Part shown: positions 54,076-62,380 of the stretch, piece after piece
How the letters are laid out: each line of letters opens with the position of its first letter
Numbering within the stretch: position 1 is the first letter of the stretch
Assembly: GCF_963666675.1 (NCBI RefSeq)
Contig: NZ_OY762929.1
Location: 5,180,001 to 5,244,000, forward strand
Origin: an uncultured Desulfobacter sp.
Lineage (GTDB): Bacteria > Desulfobacterota > Desulfobacteria > Desulfobacterales > Desulfobacteraceae
Reading direction: 5' to 3'
Length of the DNA stretch: 64,000 nt
Notes under the pieces: generated by a model
Database searches by the model: none
What the model was told of the DNA's origin: nothing
What the model saw: only the letters and a program-made list of their open reading frames with translations
Position numbers and translations under genes: made by a program

Positions 54076-54442
54076 GGAAATTATACATCACAAATTGTAA
54101 GGATTGTTCCCTAAACCTACGCTTTTCTAAGTCAAAAGGCAAATCCTTTTAGGCCCATGATCAGAATTACATCTGCCATAGATGCGCCGGATTTTAATTC
54201 ACCATCAAGGCACGCCGAAGGAAGCATATTGAAATATGTATCCTTTGGCGTAACGCCGAGGGTGGATTAAAAGACAAGCAGATAGGCGATTTTATTTTGA
54301 TCATGGGCCTTACTCGTCTTAGGAGCCATGGCGATCTGTTATGCTCTAATTTCAAATATCCTGTTACTGTTTTTACTTTTCCTTCCTTGATAGACCACCA
54401 ACGATGGACAACGATTGAAACATTAAAAAAAGGAGCCTGAAA
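54076..54442. other. 367-bp divergent intergenic region
   Basis: Holds the promoters of the 54075 and 54443 genes and the long palindrome at 54151-54310. No gene seen. Confidence 0.6.
54151..54310. repeat. 160-bp imperfect palindromic element
   Basis: AGGCCCATGATCA at 54151-54163 is exactly inverted at 54298-54310, and much of the interior also pairs (GATTTTAATTCACC with GGTGGATTAAAAGAC; GGC.ACGCCGAAGGA with TCCTTTGGCGT). It looks like a miniature non-coding element. Confidence 0.7.
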
Positions 54443-55438
54443 ATGACCTGTATCCCAGAAGAAATCTGTGTGGCCAATGCCATGGCTGCCAGGCAAATTT
54501 TAAAACAACACCTTTCACCCGCACCTTTGCGCCGGTATCCAGGCCTGGACCGCCTTGTGGGGGCAGCGGTTTATGTGAAACATGAAAACCAAAACCCCAC
54601 CGGCACCTTTAAAATCCGGGGCGGCATCAACCTGATGCACAGCCTGGCAGCACGCCCCATTAATGGTGTCATTACCTATTCAACCGGCAACCACGGCACC
54701 TCCGTGGCCGCAAGCGCCCGGATGTTTGGTCAAACAGCTGTGGTGGTGGTACCGGAGAATTCTAATCCCCTTAAGGTCCAGAGCATCAGGGACGCCGGGG
54801 CAAATCTCATTGAACATGGCAGGGATTTTGAAGCGGCCGGTGAAAAAGTAGCCGAGCTTGTAAAAGAACGGGGCCTCTATTTTGTTCACCCTGCCAATGA
54901 ACCCCTTCTGATCAATGGCGTGGCCACGGAGTTTCTGGAAATCCTTGAGGCGGTGCCGGAGCTGGACACCCTGATTATTCCCATCGGGGCGGGCAGTGAG
55001 GCGGCTGCAGCCATCACCGTAATCAACGCGGTCAAGCCGGATGTTGAAATCATTGCGGTCCAGGCCGAATCGGCCAGTGCCGCCTGGCGTTCATGGAAGG
55101 AAAAACAGATACAAACCGCGCCGAACACCACCTTTGCCGGGGGTGTGGCCACGGGGACGGCCTATGAAGTTCCATTTTCATTATATAAAGACGGGCTTTC
55201 CGATTTTATCCTGCTGTCCGAACAGGAGCTTTACCAGGGCATCGCCCTGACCGCCCACCACACCCGGAACCTGGTGGAAGGTGCCGGGGGGGCCTGTCTG
55301 CGGGCCGCGGTTAAAATCCGGGATCATCTGAAAGGCAAAACCGTGGCAATCCAGATGAGTGGTGCAAACGCATCCGCCCATGAAATACGTGAAGCCATGA
55401 ATATGACTTGTTTTGAAACCGGGGTGATAGACGCGTAA
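54443..55438 (+). CDS. Threonine dehydratase-like PLP enzyme
   Basis: 331 residues. The PLP lysine is in PTGTFKIRGG (about Lys53), the phosphate/substrate loop in TYSTGNHGTSVA, and the glycine-rich PLP loop is PIGAGSEAAA, as in threonine/serine ammonia-lyases. No ACT domain is attached, so it resembles catabolic or non-inhibited types. GGAG precedes the ATG by 7 nt. Confidence 0.88.
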   Translation: MTCIPEEICVANAMAARQILKQHLSPAPLRRYPGLDRLVGAAVYVKHENQNPTGTFKIRGGINLMHSLAARPINGVITYSTGNHGTSVAASARMFGQTAVVVVPENSNPLKVQSIRDAGANLIEHGRDFEAAGEKVAELVKERGLYFVHPANEPLLINGVATEFLEILEAVPELDTLIIPIGAGSEAAAAITVINAVKPDVEIIAVQAESASAAWRSWKEKQIQTAPNTTFAGGVATGTAYEVPFSLYKDGLSDFILLSEQELYQGIALTAHHTRNLVEGAGGACLRAAVKIRDHLKGKTVAIQMSGANASAHEIREAMNMTCFETGVIDA

Positions 55439-55464
55439 TCAAATATGCCATTTTCAAATTCGAA

Positions 55465-55508
55465 TGTATAGACGCAAACCGGATCACATAGGGATTTGCG
55501 TCTATACA
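55465..55508. terminator. Perfect 14-bp hairpin between convergent genes
   Basis: TGTATAGACGCAAA pairs with TTTGCGTCTATACA over a 16-nt loop. T-runs are lacking on both sides, so it may be a barrier or RNA-stabilising stem rather than a classic terminator. Confidence 0.55.
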
Positions 55509-55511
55509 ACA

Positions 55512-56762
55512 TCATAACATCTCAAGGGCACAGGCCATGGATACACCGCCGCCGCCGCAAAGGGTGGCAAGGCCCAATCCCTTGTTATTGTTTTTCATGG
55601 CATAGATCAACGATGTCATGATCCGGGCCCCCGTGGAACCGATGGGATGGCCCAACCCAATGCCGGACCCGTTGATATTTGTGATATCCCGGTTCAGGCC
55701 CAACTCTTTTTCACATCCCAGGTACTGGGCGGCAAAGGCCTCGTTCACTTCAATCAGGTCAAAATCATTGATCACAATGCCCGATTTTGCCATCAGGTCC
55801 TTGACCGCAGGCACCGGAGAGAGCCCCATGACGGAGGGGTGGCAGGCGCCCATGCCGGTGGCTTTGATTTTTGCCATGGGGGTTAGCCCCAATTCCTTGG
55901 CCTTGTCTGCGGACATGATCACCATGCCGGTGGCGCCGTCATTGATACCCGAAGCATTCCCTGCCGTGACTTTGCCGATTTTCGGAATAAATGCCGGAGG
56001 CAGGGCGGCAAGTTGATCCAGGGTGATCCCGGGCCTGAAATGTTCATCCTTGTCAAAGATAATAGGCTCTTTTCTGCGCCGGGGCACCTCAACGGGAACG
56101 ATTTCATCGGCAAAACTGCCGTCGTTGGCAGCCCGCTCCGCATTGTTATGGGACCGAAGGGCCACCGCGTCCATCTCCGCCCTGCTGATGTCCAGAAGCT
56201 GTGCAAGAAACTCCGCCGTATGTCCCATTATATAGGGTTTGCCCAGAAAATCAGCGGCCGGGGACTGGGAAGTGTCCACAGGCGAAGTCTCATCAAAGGG
56301 CAGAAGCGCAGATCCGCAATACAGAGAATGGATCAGGGCATCCTCAAAACCGGCATCCTGGAGACGGCATCCCCAACGGGCCTTGGGAACGGCATAGGGC
56401 ACACCGGACATGTGCTCGGTGCCTCCGGCCAGGATCACATCGGCCATGCCGGACTGGATCATGGCCATGCCGGACAGCACCGCTTCCATGCCGGAAATAC
56501 ACACCCGGTTGATGGTTGTCCCAGGGACGGTGTCCGGAATCCCAGCCATGAGAGCCGCCACCCGGGCGGTGTTCAAGGTGTCGTGGTGCTCCACACACGT
56601 TCCATAACGCACATCATCAATGATGGCGGGATCAATGCCTGCCCGTTCAACGGCCCCTTTCATGGTAATGGAGGCAAGGTATGCACCGTTCAGATCTTTC
56701 AATGTGCCGCCGAATGCCCCGATGGCCGTGCGGCAGGCCGATACAATGACAACGTCTTCCAT
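55512..56762 (-). CDS. Thiolase (acetyl-CoA acetyltransferase)
   Basis: 416 residues from ATG 56762, preceded by AAGGAGG. Catalytic Cys in NRVCISGMEAV, then GHPIGSTGARI, and the second Cys in CGGGGVSMA. It condenses or cleaves acetoacetyl-CoA-like substrates. It starts 13 bp after the HD gene ends, so they share a transcript. Confidence 0.93.
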   Translation of the reverse strand: MEDVVIVSACRTAIGAFGGTLKDLNGAYLASITMKGAVERAGIDPAIIDDVRYGTCVEHHDTLNTARVAALMAGIPDTVPGTTINRVCISGMEAVLSGMAMIQSGMADVILAGGTEHMSGVPYAVPKARWGCRLQDAGFEDALIHSLYCGSALLPFDETSPVDTSQSPAADFLGKPYIMGHTAEFLAQLLDISRAEMDAVALRSHNNAERAANDGSFADEIVPVEVPRRRKEPIIFDKDEHFRPGITLDQLAALPPAFIPKIGKVTAGNASGINDGATGMVIMSADKAKELGLTPMAKIKATGMGACHPSVMGLSPVPAVKDLMAKSGIVINDFDLIEVNEAFAAQYLGCEKELGLNRDITNINGSGIGLGHPIGSTGARIMTSLIYAMKNNNKGLGLATLCGGGGVSMACALEML

Positions 56763-56775
56763 AACAACCTCCTTT

Positions 56776-57330
56776 TTAAAGGCCAAATTCATCCGCCCAG
56801 TCGGAAAACCGCCTGGCATGCCCCGGATTAAGTTTGGCAAGGGATTTTTCAATCTTTTTCCGCGTCATGACCTTATCCCGTTTCTTGGGGCTTTTGGAAT
56901 AAAATTTATCTGCGCAGCAGATAATTTTCTCTTCCAGACTCACAGGCACCATGTCCCTGTGGGGCAGGGGCAGATCCGCTGCAATAATATTTTCCAGGGT
57001 AATGCCGGCACCGGTATGACGTTCGGACACCAGGCCGAATTCCCCGGGCAGGCCCAAGCCGTCTAACAGTTCACGCCCAAGGTATCCGTGACACACGTAA
57101 GGGTATTTACCCGCACAACCGATCTTCGGTGAACTGGTTTTAAAAATGCCGATGTCATGGAGCATGGCGGCTTTTTCGATGAAATCCATGTCCGGATTTA
57201 AATGGGCAACGCCCCTTGCGATCTCCAGACTTTTGGCGGCCACTTTTGTGCTGTGATCCACCAGGAGCTCAAAAAGTGCAGAATCCGGATCATAAAACCG
57301 GCTGATAATTTCTACGGGATCTATGGGCAT
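56776..57330 (-). CDS. HD-domain phosphohydrolase
   Basis: 184 residues. HSTKVAAKSLEI, MLHDIGIF (the HD pair), then CHGYLGREL and ERHTGAG complete the metal site order H...HD...H...H. Small HD proteins hydrolyse nucleotides or phosphoesters. The substrate is unknown. Confidence 0.85.
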   Translation of the reverse strand: MPIDPVEIISRFYDPDSALFELLVDHSTKVAAKSLEIARGVAHLNPDMDFIEKAAMLHDIGIFKTSSPKIGCAGKYPYVCHGYLGRELLDGLGLPGEFGLVSERHTGAGITLENIIAADLPLPHRDMVPVSLEEKIICCADKFYSKSPKKRDKVMTRKKIEKSLAKLNPGHARRFSDWADEFGL

Positions 57331-57352
57331 AAAAAACTCATTTTTTTGTTAA

Positions 57353-58454
57353 TCAACTCAGAACACCGGACATCAACACCCCTTCAATGAACGGATCAAT
57401 ATCCCCATTCAGCACCCGGTCCACGTCCCCAATCTCAAGGTCGATACGATGGTCTTTCACCATTCTGTAGGGATGCAGCACATAGGATCGAATCTGGCTG
57501 CCCCAGGCATTATCATCCTTGCCGTCATGCAGGCTCTGCCGCTTTTGATCCTGTTTCTGCTTTTCCAGCTGATAGAGCCGGGATTTGAGCACTTTCATGG
57601 CAATCTCCCGGTTCCGGTGCTGGGAAGATTCCTGCTGGCACTGGACCACCACGCCCGTAGGCGCATGGGTGATACGCACGGCGGAACTGGTTTTGTTGAC
57701 GTGCTGTCCGCCGGCCCCGCTGGCCCTGTACACATCAATGCGCAGATCCCCTTCATCAATGTCAATATTGATTTCGTCCTTCACCTCCGGATAAACAAAG
57801 ACGGCCGCAAAAGAGGTCTGGCGCTTGCCGCTGGCATTGAACGGGGAAATTCTGACCAGGCGGTGCACCCCGGATTCGGCTTTCATAAAACCATAGCAGT
57901 TTGGACCGGACACATGGAGGGTTGCGCCCTTGATACCGGCTTCATCGCCCTCCTGGAAGTCAATGATCCGGCACTTGTACCCTTTTTTATCGATCCACCG
58001 GGTATACATCCTGAACAACATTTCCGCCCAGTCCTGGGAATCGGTCCCCCCGGCACCGGCATTGATGGAGACAATGGCGTCCCTGGCATCGTCCTCTCCG
58101 TCCAGGGTGATCTCCAGAGAAAAAAGCTTAACCTTTTTCTCCAGCCGGGCGAGCATCTGACCGGCCTCCTGCTCGGCGGCTTTGTCCGACTCTTCACTGG
58201 CCAGTTCCAGCATCACCTCCACATCCTCAATCTCTGAAAATATGTCGTTGCAGGTATCAATAAACCCTGCGATGGCGGTGCGCTCCCTTAACATCTCGGT
58301 GGCCTTGTCCGCGTCATTCCAGAAATCCTCCCGGGCGATGAGCAATTCAAGTTCCCGAAGCCGTTTTTCCTTTACAGGGAGGTCAAAGATACTCCTTAAG
58401 CTGGTTGGCTTTGGCAGTAATGGAAGAGATAACCTGTTTGTATTCTACGCTCAT
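57353..58454 (-). CDS. prfB: Peptide chain release factor 2, with programmed +1 frameshift
   Basis: The coding sequence is complement(join(57353..58384,58386..58454)): 23 codons, a +1 shift at CTT TGA C (the TGA is 58383-58385), then 343 codons, 366 residues in all. AAGGAG lies three bases before CTTTGA, the Shine-Dalgarno-like stimulator known from E. coli. The reading frame after the shift has SPF (RISPFNASGKRQTSF) and GGQ (SGAGGQHVNKT). It reads UGA and UAA stops; the shift autoregulates RF2 level. Its ATG overlaps the lnt stop. Confidence 0.96.
58383..58388 (-). promoter_or_regulatory. Programmed +1 frameshift site of prfB
   Basis: CTT TGA followed by C, with AAGGAG-TAT just upstream. 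In-frame TGA is bypassed by moving from CTT to TTG-A reading (GAC). Confidence 0.93.
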
Positions 58455-60013
58455 TGTAAAAATCTCCTAAATTTTTTTTTCATGGGTTCTATCACACAAA
58501 TTAAAAAGAAAGCAAGCAGACAGACCTTGGCCAAGAGGTCTCCGTGGCGGGTATAAAATGTTGTACCGGAGAGCACCGGCACCTGTCGGGTAACGGTACA
58601 ATCGGTAAAAATATCGGTTCGTTCAAGGATGGTGCCGGACGGATCAACGAATCCGGAGATGCCTGTGTTCGCCACCCGCACCACACTTCGACGATTTTCA
58701 ACGGCCCTGAACACGGAAATGGAAAAATGCTGAAGCGCCGCCTGGGTCCGACCGAACCAGGCATCATTGGTCATGGTGGTTAACATATCCGCCCCGTTGA
58801 GCACAAAATCCCTGGCAATATTGGGAAAAAGGATCTCAAAACAGATTAACACCCCGGTTGTGCCCGTACCGAATTTCAAGGGCACCGGCCCGATTTCGCC
58901 CTTTGAGAAATCCCCGGCCGCGGCAGTCAGTTTCCGGGCAAACCAGAGCAGGTCTTTAAATGGTACATACTCGCCAAAGGGCACCAGATGATGTTTATCA
59001 TAATAGCCCGTCGGCAGGGCAAGCGGAGAGAGCATACAGGCCCGGTTGTAGTACAAAAAACCCCGGTCCGAAGACTGGGCCGCAGGAACGCCGATGAGAA
59101 AATAAGTGCCCGCCTTTCTCACCATGGCATCCACCCGGCTTGAGGGCAAAGGGTCCATACCGTAATAAAAGGGCAACGCCGTTTCCGGCCACACCACAAG
59201 ATCGCAGGGAATCGCCTTGAAAGATAACCGGGAATACCGGTCTATGGTTTCATCAATAAATGCTTTATCCCATTTTTGATCCTGGGGAATGTTGGCCTGG
59301 ACAACCCCTATTTTATGGGAGGTTGCCTCTATAATCCGGCCACGGATATGTCCCAGTTCAAAATGGCCGTAAACGAACGCCAGGCAAAGCAGCCCCGCGG
59401 CAACGGTTAATCCCGCCATATCCCCTTTGCCCGGCCATCGCCTTTGGGCAAACGCTTTAAAGGCCGTCACCACAATCCCGTTGGCAACGACCATCAGAAA
59501 GGAGAGCCCCAACACCCCGACCATATCTGCCGCCTGGATAAAAACAAGGTTGGGGTACTGGCTGTACCCCAGCAATCCCCAGGGAAAGCCGGAAAACAGA
59601 TATGTCCTGATATATTCCAGGGCGACCCAGGCCACAGCCCCCCAAAAGGGCACAAGCCCTCCAGGCACGGATATTTTTTTCATGGCCAGGGTAAAAATGC
59701 CTGTATACACAGAGAGGTACAAGGCCAAAAGCACCAAGCAACCCAAGGCGGCCAAAGGATTCAGACCGCCGAATTTAATCATGGTGGGGCAGATCCAATA
59801 GACGAGGGGCAGATAAAAACAAAGTCCTGTGACGATGCCGGCATAGAACGCCTGCTTTGTCCCCAGCCGGTCAATGGAGAGCCATAGGGGAACCAGGGCA
59901 AAAAACGCGATGGGATAGAGGCCGGGACTGGGAAATGCGGCATATATCATTAAACCACTGACTAACCCAGGCACAAAAGGTAATAAAGCGCCGTATGTGA
60001 ATTTGAATTGCAT
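58451..60013 (-). CDS. lnt: Apolipoprotein N-acyltransferase
   Basis: 520 residues. Six to eight N-terminal membrane helices, then a nitrilase-like domain with Glu in VVWPETALPFYY, Lys (downstream) and the catalytic Cys in GVLICFEILFP. Adds the N-acyl chain to lipoproteins at the inner membrane. Translation is coupled to prfB through a TGA/ATG overlap. Confidence 0.93.
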   Translation of the reverse strand: MQFKFTYGALLPFVPGLVSGLMIYAAFPSPGLYPIAFFALVPLWLSIDRLGTKQAFYAGIVTGLCFYLPLVYWICPTMIKFGGLNPLAALGCLVLLALYLSVYTGIFTLAMKKISVPGGLVPFWGAVAWVALEYIRTYLFSGFPWGLLGYSQYPNLVFIQAADMVGVLGLSFLMVVANGIVVTAFKAFAQRRWPGKGDMAGLTVAAGLLCLAFVYGHFELGHIRGRIIEATSHKIGVVQANIPQDQKWDKAFIDETIDRYSRLSFKAIPCDLVVWPETALPFYYGMDPLPSSRVDAMVRKAGTYFLIGVPAAQSSDRGFLYYNRACMLSPLALPTGYYDKHHLVPFGEYVPFKDLLWFARKLTAAAGDFSKGEIGPVPLKFGTGTTGVLICFEILFPNIARDFVLNGADMLTTMTNDAWFGRTQAALQHFSISVFRAVENRRSVVRVANTGISGFVDPSGTILERTDIFTDCTVTRQVPVLSGTTFYTRHGDLLAKVCLLAFFLICVIEPMKKKFRRFLQ

Positions 60014-60093
60014 TTGGGGTGACCTTCATTTAAAATTCTGGTATATTTATCAGATAAGCTAAGCGTTCGTCAATTTTTGGAAGGCACTATTTT

Positions 60094-61710
60094 ATGACCC
60101 AGGGGCATGATGGCATATCTTTCGAATTGAGTTCAACCCAGCCGGACGAATCTGGCCGGAAGACCCCGGATTGCGCATGTTCTGATTTTTTTTCCCAAGA
60201 AAACATTAAAAACGTATTAATCTACGCCCCTGTGGGCATCTGCATTCTTCACCACGATGAGATCTATTGGGCAAACCCTGCCTGTTACGCCATGACCGGC
60301 CACCAAGACCGAAGCCTGGAGGGTAAATCCGTCCGGGCCCTTTTCCCCACGGACAAAGAATTTAAACGTGTGTATAATATTTTTATCACGCACATTGGCC
60401 GGACAGGATCGGCCAACGTTGACTCCCGTCTGTTGCGGGTGGACAATACCGCCTTTGATTCCCGCTTGAGAGCCTGCTGGCTGGCGCCCGAGGATCATTC
60501 CCAGGGTCTGTTGATCACGGTATCGGATATCACGGAGATAAAATCCGAACAGATCCGGGAGAATCAGATACGGAAAATGGAGGCCATCGGCGTGCTGGCC
60601 GGCGGTGTCTCCCATGATTTCAACAATCTGCTCATGGCCCTCCAGGGGCATTTATCCCTGATGGGCGTCAACGCCGGCCGGCCGGAAAAAATCCAGGAGC
60701 ATATCCACCAGATGAACCGGCTGATTGAAACAGCCGCTAAAATTACCGGCAGCCTTCTGGGGTTTGCCCGGGGGGGCAAATACCAGGTTGAGCCATTGGA
60801 TATTAACCAGGTCGTAAACATGGCCCTCACTGTTTTCCAGCCGGGCAAGGAAAATGTTGTCATTGAAAAAACACTGGCCAAGGATATTCACAAAATAAAC
60901 GGGGACCGTTCCCAGCTTGAGCAGGTGCTGCTCAATCTGCTGGTCAATGGCTGCCAGGCCATGGTGGATGGTGGCACGCTTACCCTAAGGACCCGGAATT
61001 TAACCATTGAGAACACCCGTTGCTATCATTTTGACGTGGCCCCCGGCGCTTACGTGGAAATGAGTGTCCAGGATACCGGCATCGGCATGGATGATGCCAC
61101 CCAGAAAAAAATCTTTGATCCGTTCTTCTCCACCAAAATCCTCGAAGACGTAAAAGGCCGGGGGTTGGGCCTGTCAACGGTATTCGGCATTGTGAAAAAT
61201 CACGGCGGATTCATCACCGTGGAGAGCAAAAAAAATGCCGGTTCCACATTCAGGATAGCGCTGCCCAGTTCAGAGCCCAAAACGCTTGAACGTGTAGAAG
61301 AAGAGAGCGACAATTTTGACCTGATGCCCAAAGGCAGGGAAACCGTTCTGATTGTGGAGGACGAGGATGAAGTCCGTGAGGTGGGCGTAAGTCTCCTTGA
61401 CGCCCTCGGCTATCAAGTGTTCCAGGCCCGCAACGGAGAGCAGTGCCTGGACCTGATAACCAATCACCCGGGCAAAATTATGCTGGTCATCCTGGATCTT
61501 ATCATGCCCGTCATGGACGGCAAGGAGACGTTTCACCGGATTCAGGAGCTGGACCCCGACATAAAGATACTGATTTCCAGTGGTGTCAACATGGATGAAG
61601 AAACAAAGGAACTGCTTTGTGACGGCCGTCACCATTTTATGCAAAAGCCCTTTTCCATGGACAGGTTTTCAAAGGCCGTACGCAGGATACTTGATCAGCC
61701 GGATGGATAA
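60094..61710 (+). CDS. Orphan hybrid histidine kinase with receiver domain
   Basis: 538 residues. No transmembrane segment. PAS-like domain (about 45-155), HisKA with HDFNNLL (phospho-His), N box QVLLNLLVNGCQAM, G1 DTGIGMDD, G2 GRGLGLSTV, and a C-terminal receiver with VLIVEDEDEV and the phospho-Asp in VILDLIMP. Cytosolic sensing and phosphorelay to an unknown partner; no response regulator is adjacent. Confidence 0.92.
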   Translation: MTQGHDGISFELSSTQPDESGRKTPDCACSDFFSQENIKNVLIYAPVGICILHHDEIYWANPACYAMTGHQDRSLEGKSVRALFPTDKEFKRVYNIFITHIGRTGSANVDSRLLRVDNTAFDSRLRACWLAPEDHSQGLLITVSDITEIKSEQIRENQIRKMEAIGVLAGGVSHDFNNLLMALQGHLSLMGVNAGRPEKIQEHIHQMNRLIETAAKITGSLLGFARGGKYQVEPLDINQVVNMALTVFQPGKENVVIEKTLAKDIHKINGDRSQLEQVLLNLLVNGCQAMVDGGTLTLRTRNLTIENTRCYHFDVAPGAYVEMSVQDTGIGMDDATQKKIFDPFFSTKILEDVKGRGLGLSTVFGIVKNHGGFITVESKKNAGSTFRIALPSSEPKTLERVEEESDNFDLMPKGRETVLIVEDEDEVREVGVSLLDALGYQVFQARNGEQCLDLITNHPGKIMLVILDLIMPVMDGKETFHRIQELDPDIKILISSGVNMDEETKELLCDGRHHFMQKPFSMDRFSKAVRRILDQPDG

Positions 61711-61828
61711 CCATTTAGTTTTTATAGCGCTTTACAACTTTTCCGTCAGATGGTAATCTGGCAGAATTGATTAAGGGACAGGCCAACAGCAATCAGGGTG
61801 GTTCCCTTCCCATTATCAGGAGCATGTT

Positions 61829-62281
61829 ATGGAAAAGATAGAAATTCGATTTGGGAATCATATTGAGACACCGGCCACGGAAGAGAAGTCTTTTGAAGAG
61901 ATGTTCCAATCCGTTAACCCCATGTTCTGCTTTTCAAAACGGGTCTGGCGTCCCCAGATGGATATTTTTGAAACCCGGGATGAGATCATCATACAGGCTG
62001 AAATCGCAGGGGTCAGCCGGGAGAACATGGTTGTGGAGCTCTCTGATAAAGCCGTAAAAATCACCGGCATTCGAAAAAGCAGCCAGCCGGATCCCACCGC
62101 CACTTACAGGCTTGCTGAAATCCAGTACGGCCGTTTTGAGCGGGTTCTGTATCTGCCCAGTGTCATTGACATGGAAAAAGTCTCTGCATCATACGCCAAC
62201 GGTTTTTTACAACTGAAATTAGGCAAACAGCTCACGGCAAATTTTTCTTCGGAACCAAAAATGCCTATTGATTTTTTATAA
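61829..62281 (+). CDS. Small heat-shock protein Hsp20
   Basis: 150 residues. Alpha-crystallin domain with DIFETRDEIIIQAEIAGVSRENM and YGRFERVLYLPS, ANGFLQLKL. AGGAG before the ATG. Lies 99 bp upstream of lon, so the two proteostasis genes are likely expressed together. Confidence 0.93.
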   Translation: MEKIEIRFGNHIETPATEEKSFEEMFQSVNPMFCFSKRVWRPQMDIFETRDEIIIQAEIAGVSRENMVVELSDKAVKITGIRKSSQPDPTATYRLAEIQYGRFERVLYLPSVIDMEKVSASYANGFLQLKLGKQLTANFSSEPKMPIDFL

Positions 62282-62380
62282 CAGCCATGGGATAGAGCCA
62301 CTCTATTGATCATCGGGGATGCGCCCCCAAAAAATATAACACCCCATGGATTCGGCGATTGTACATAAAAAGGAAAACGA

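Noticed and set aside
57449..58237. 262-codon plus-strand frame opposite prfB
   Set aside because: prfB is certain (GGQ, SPF, frameshift site); this frame is its shadow.
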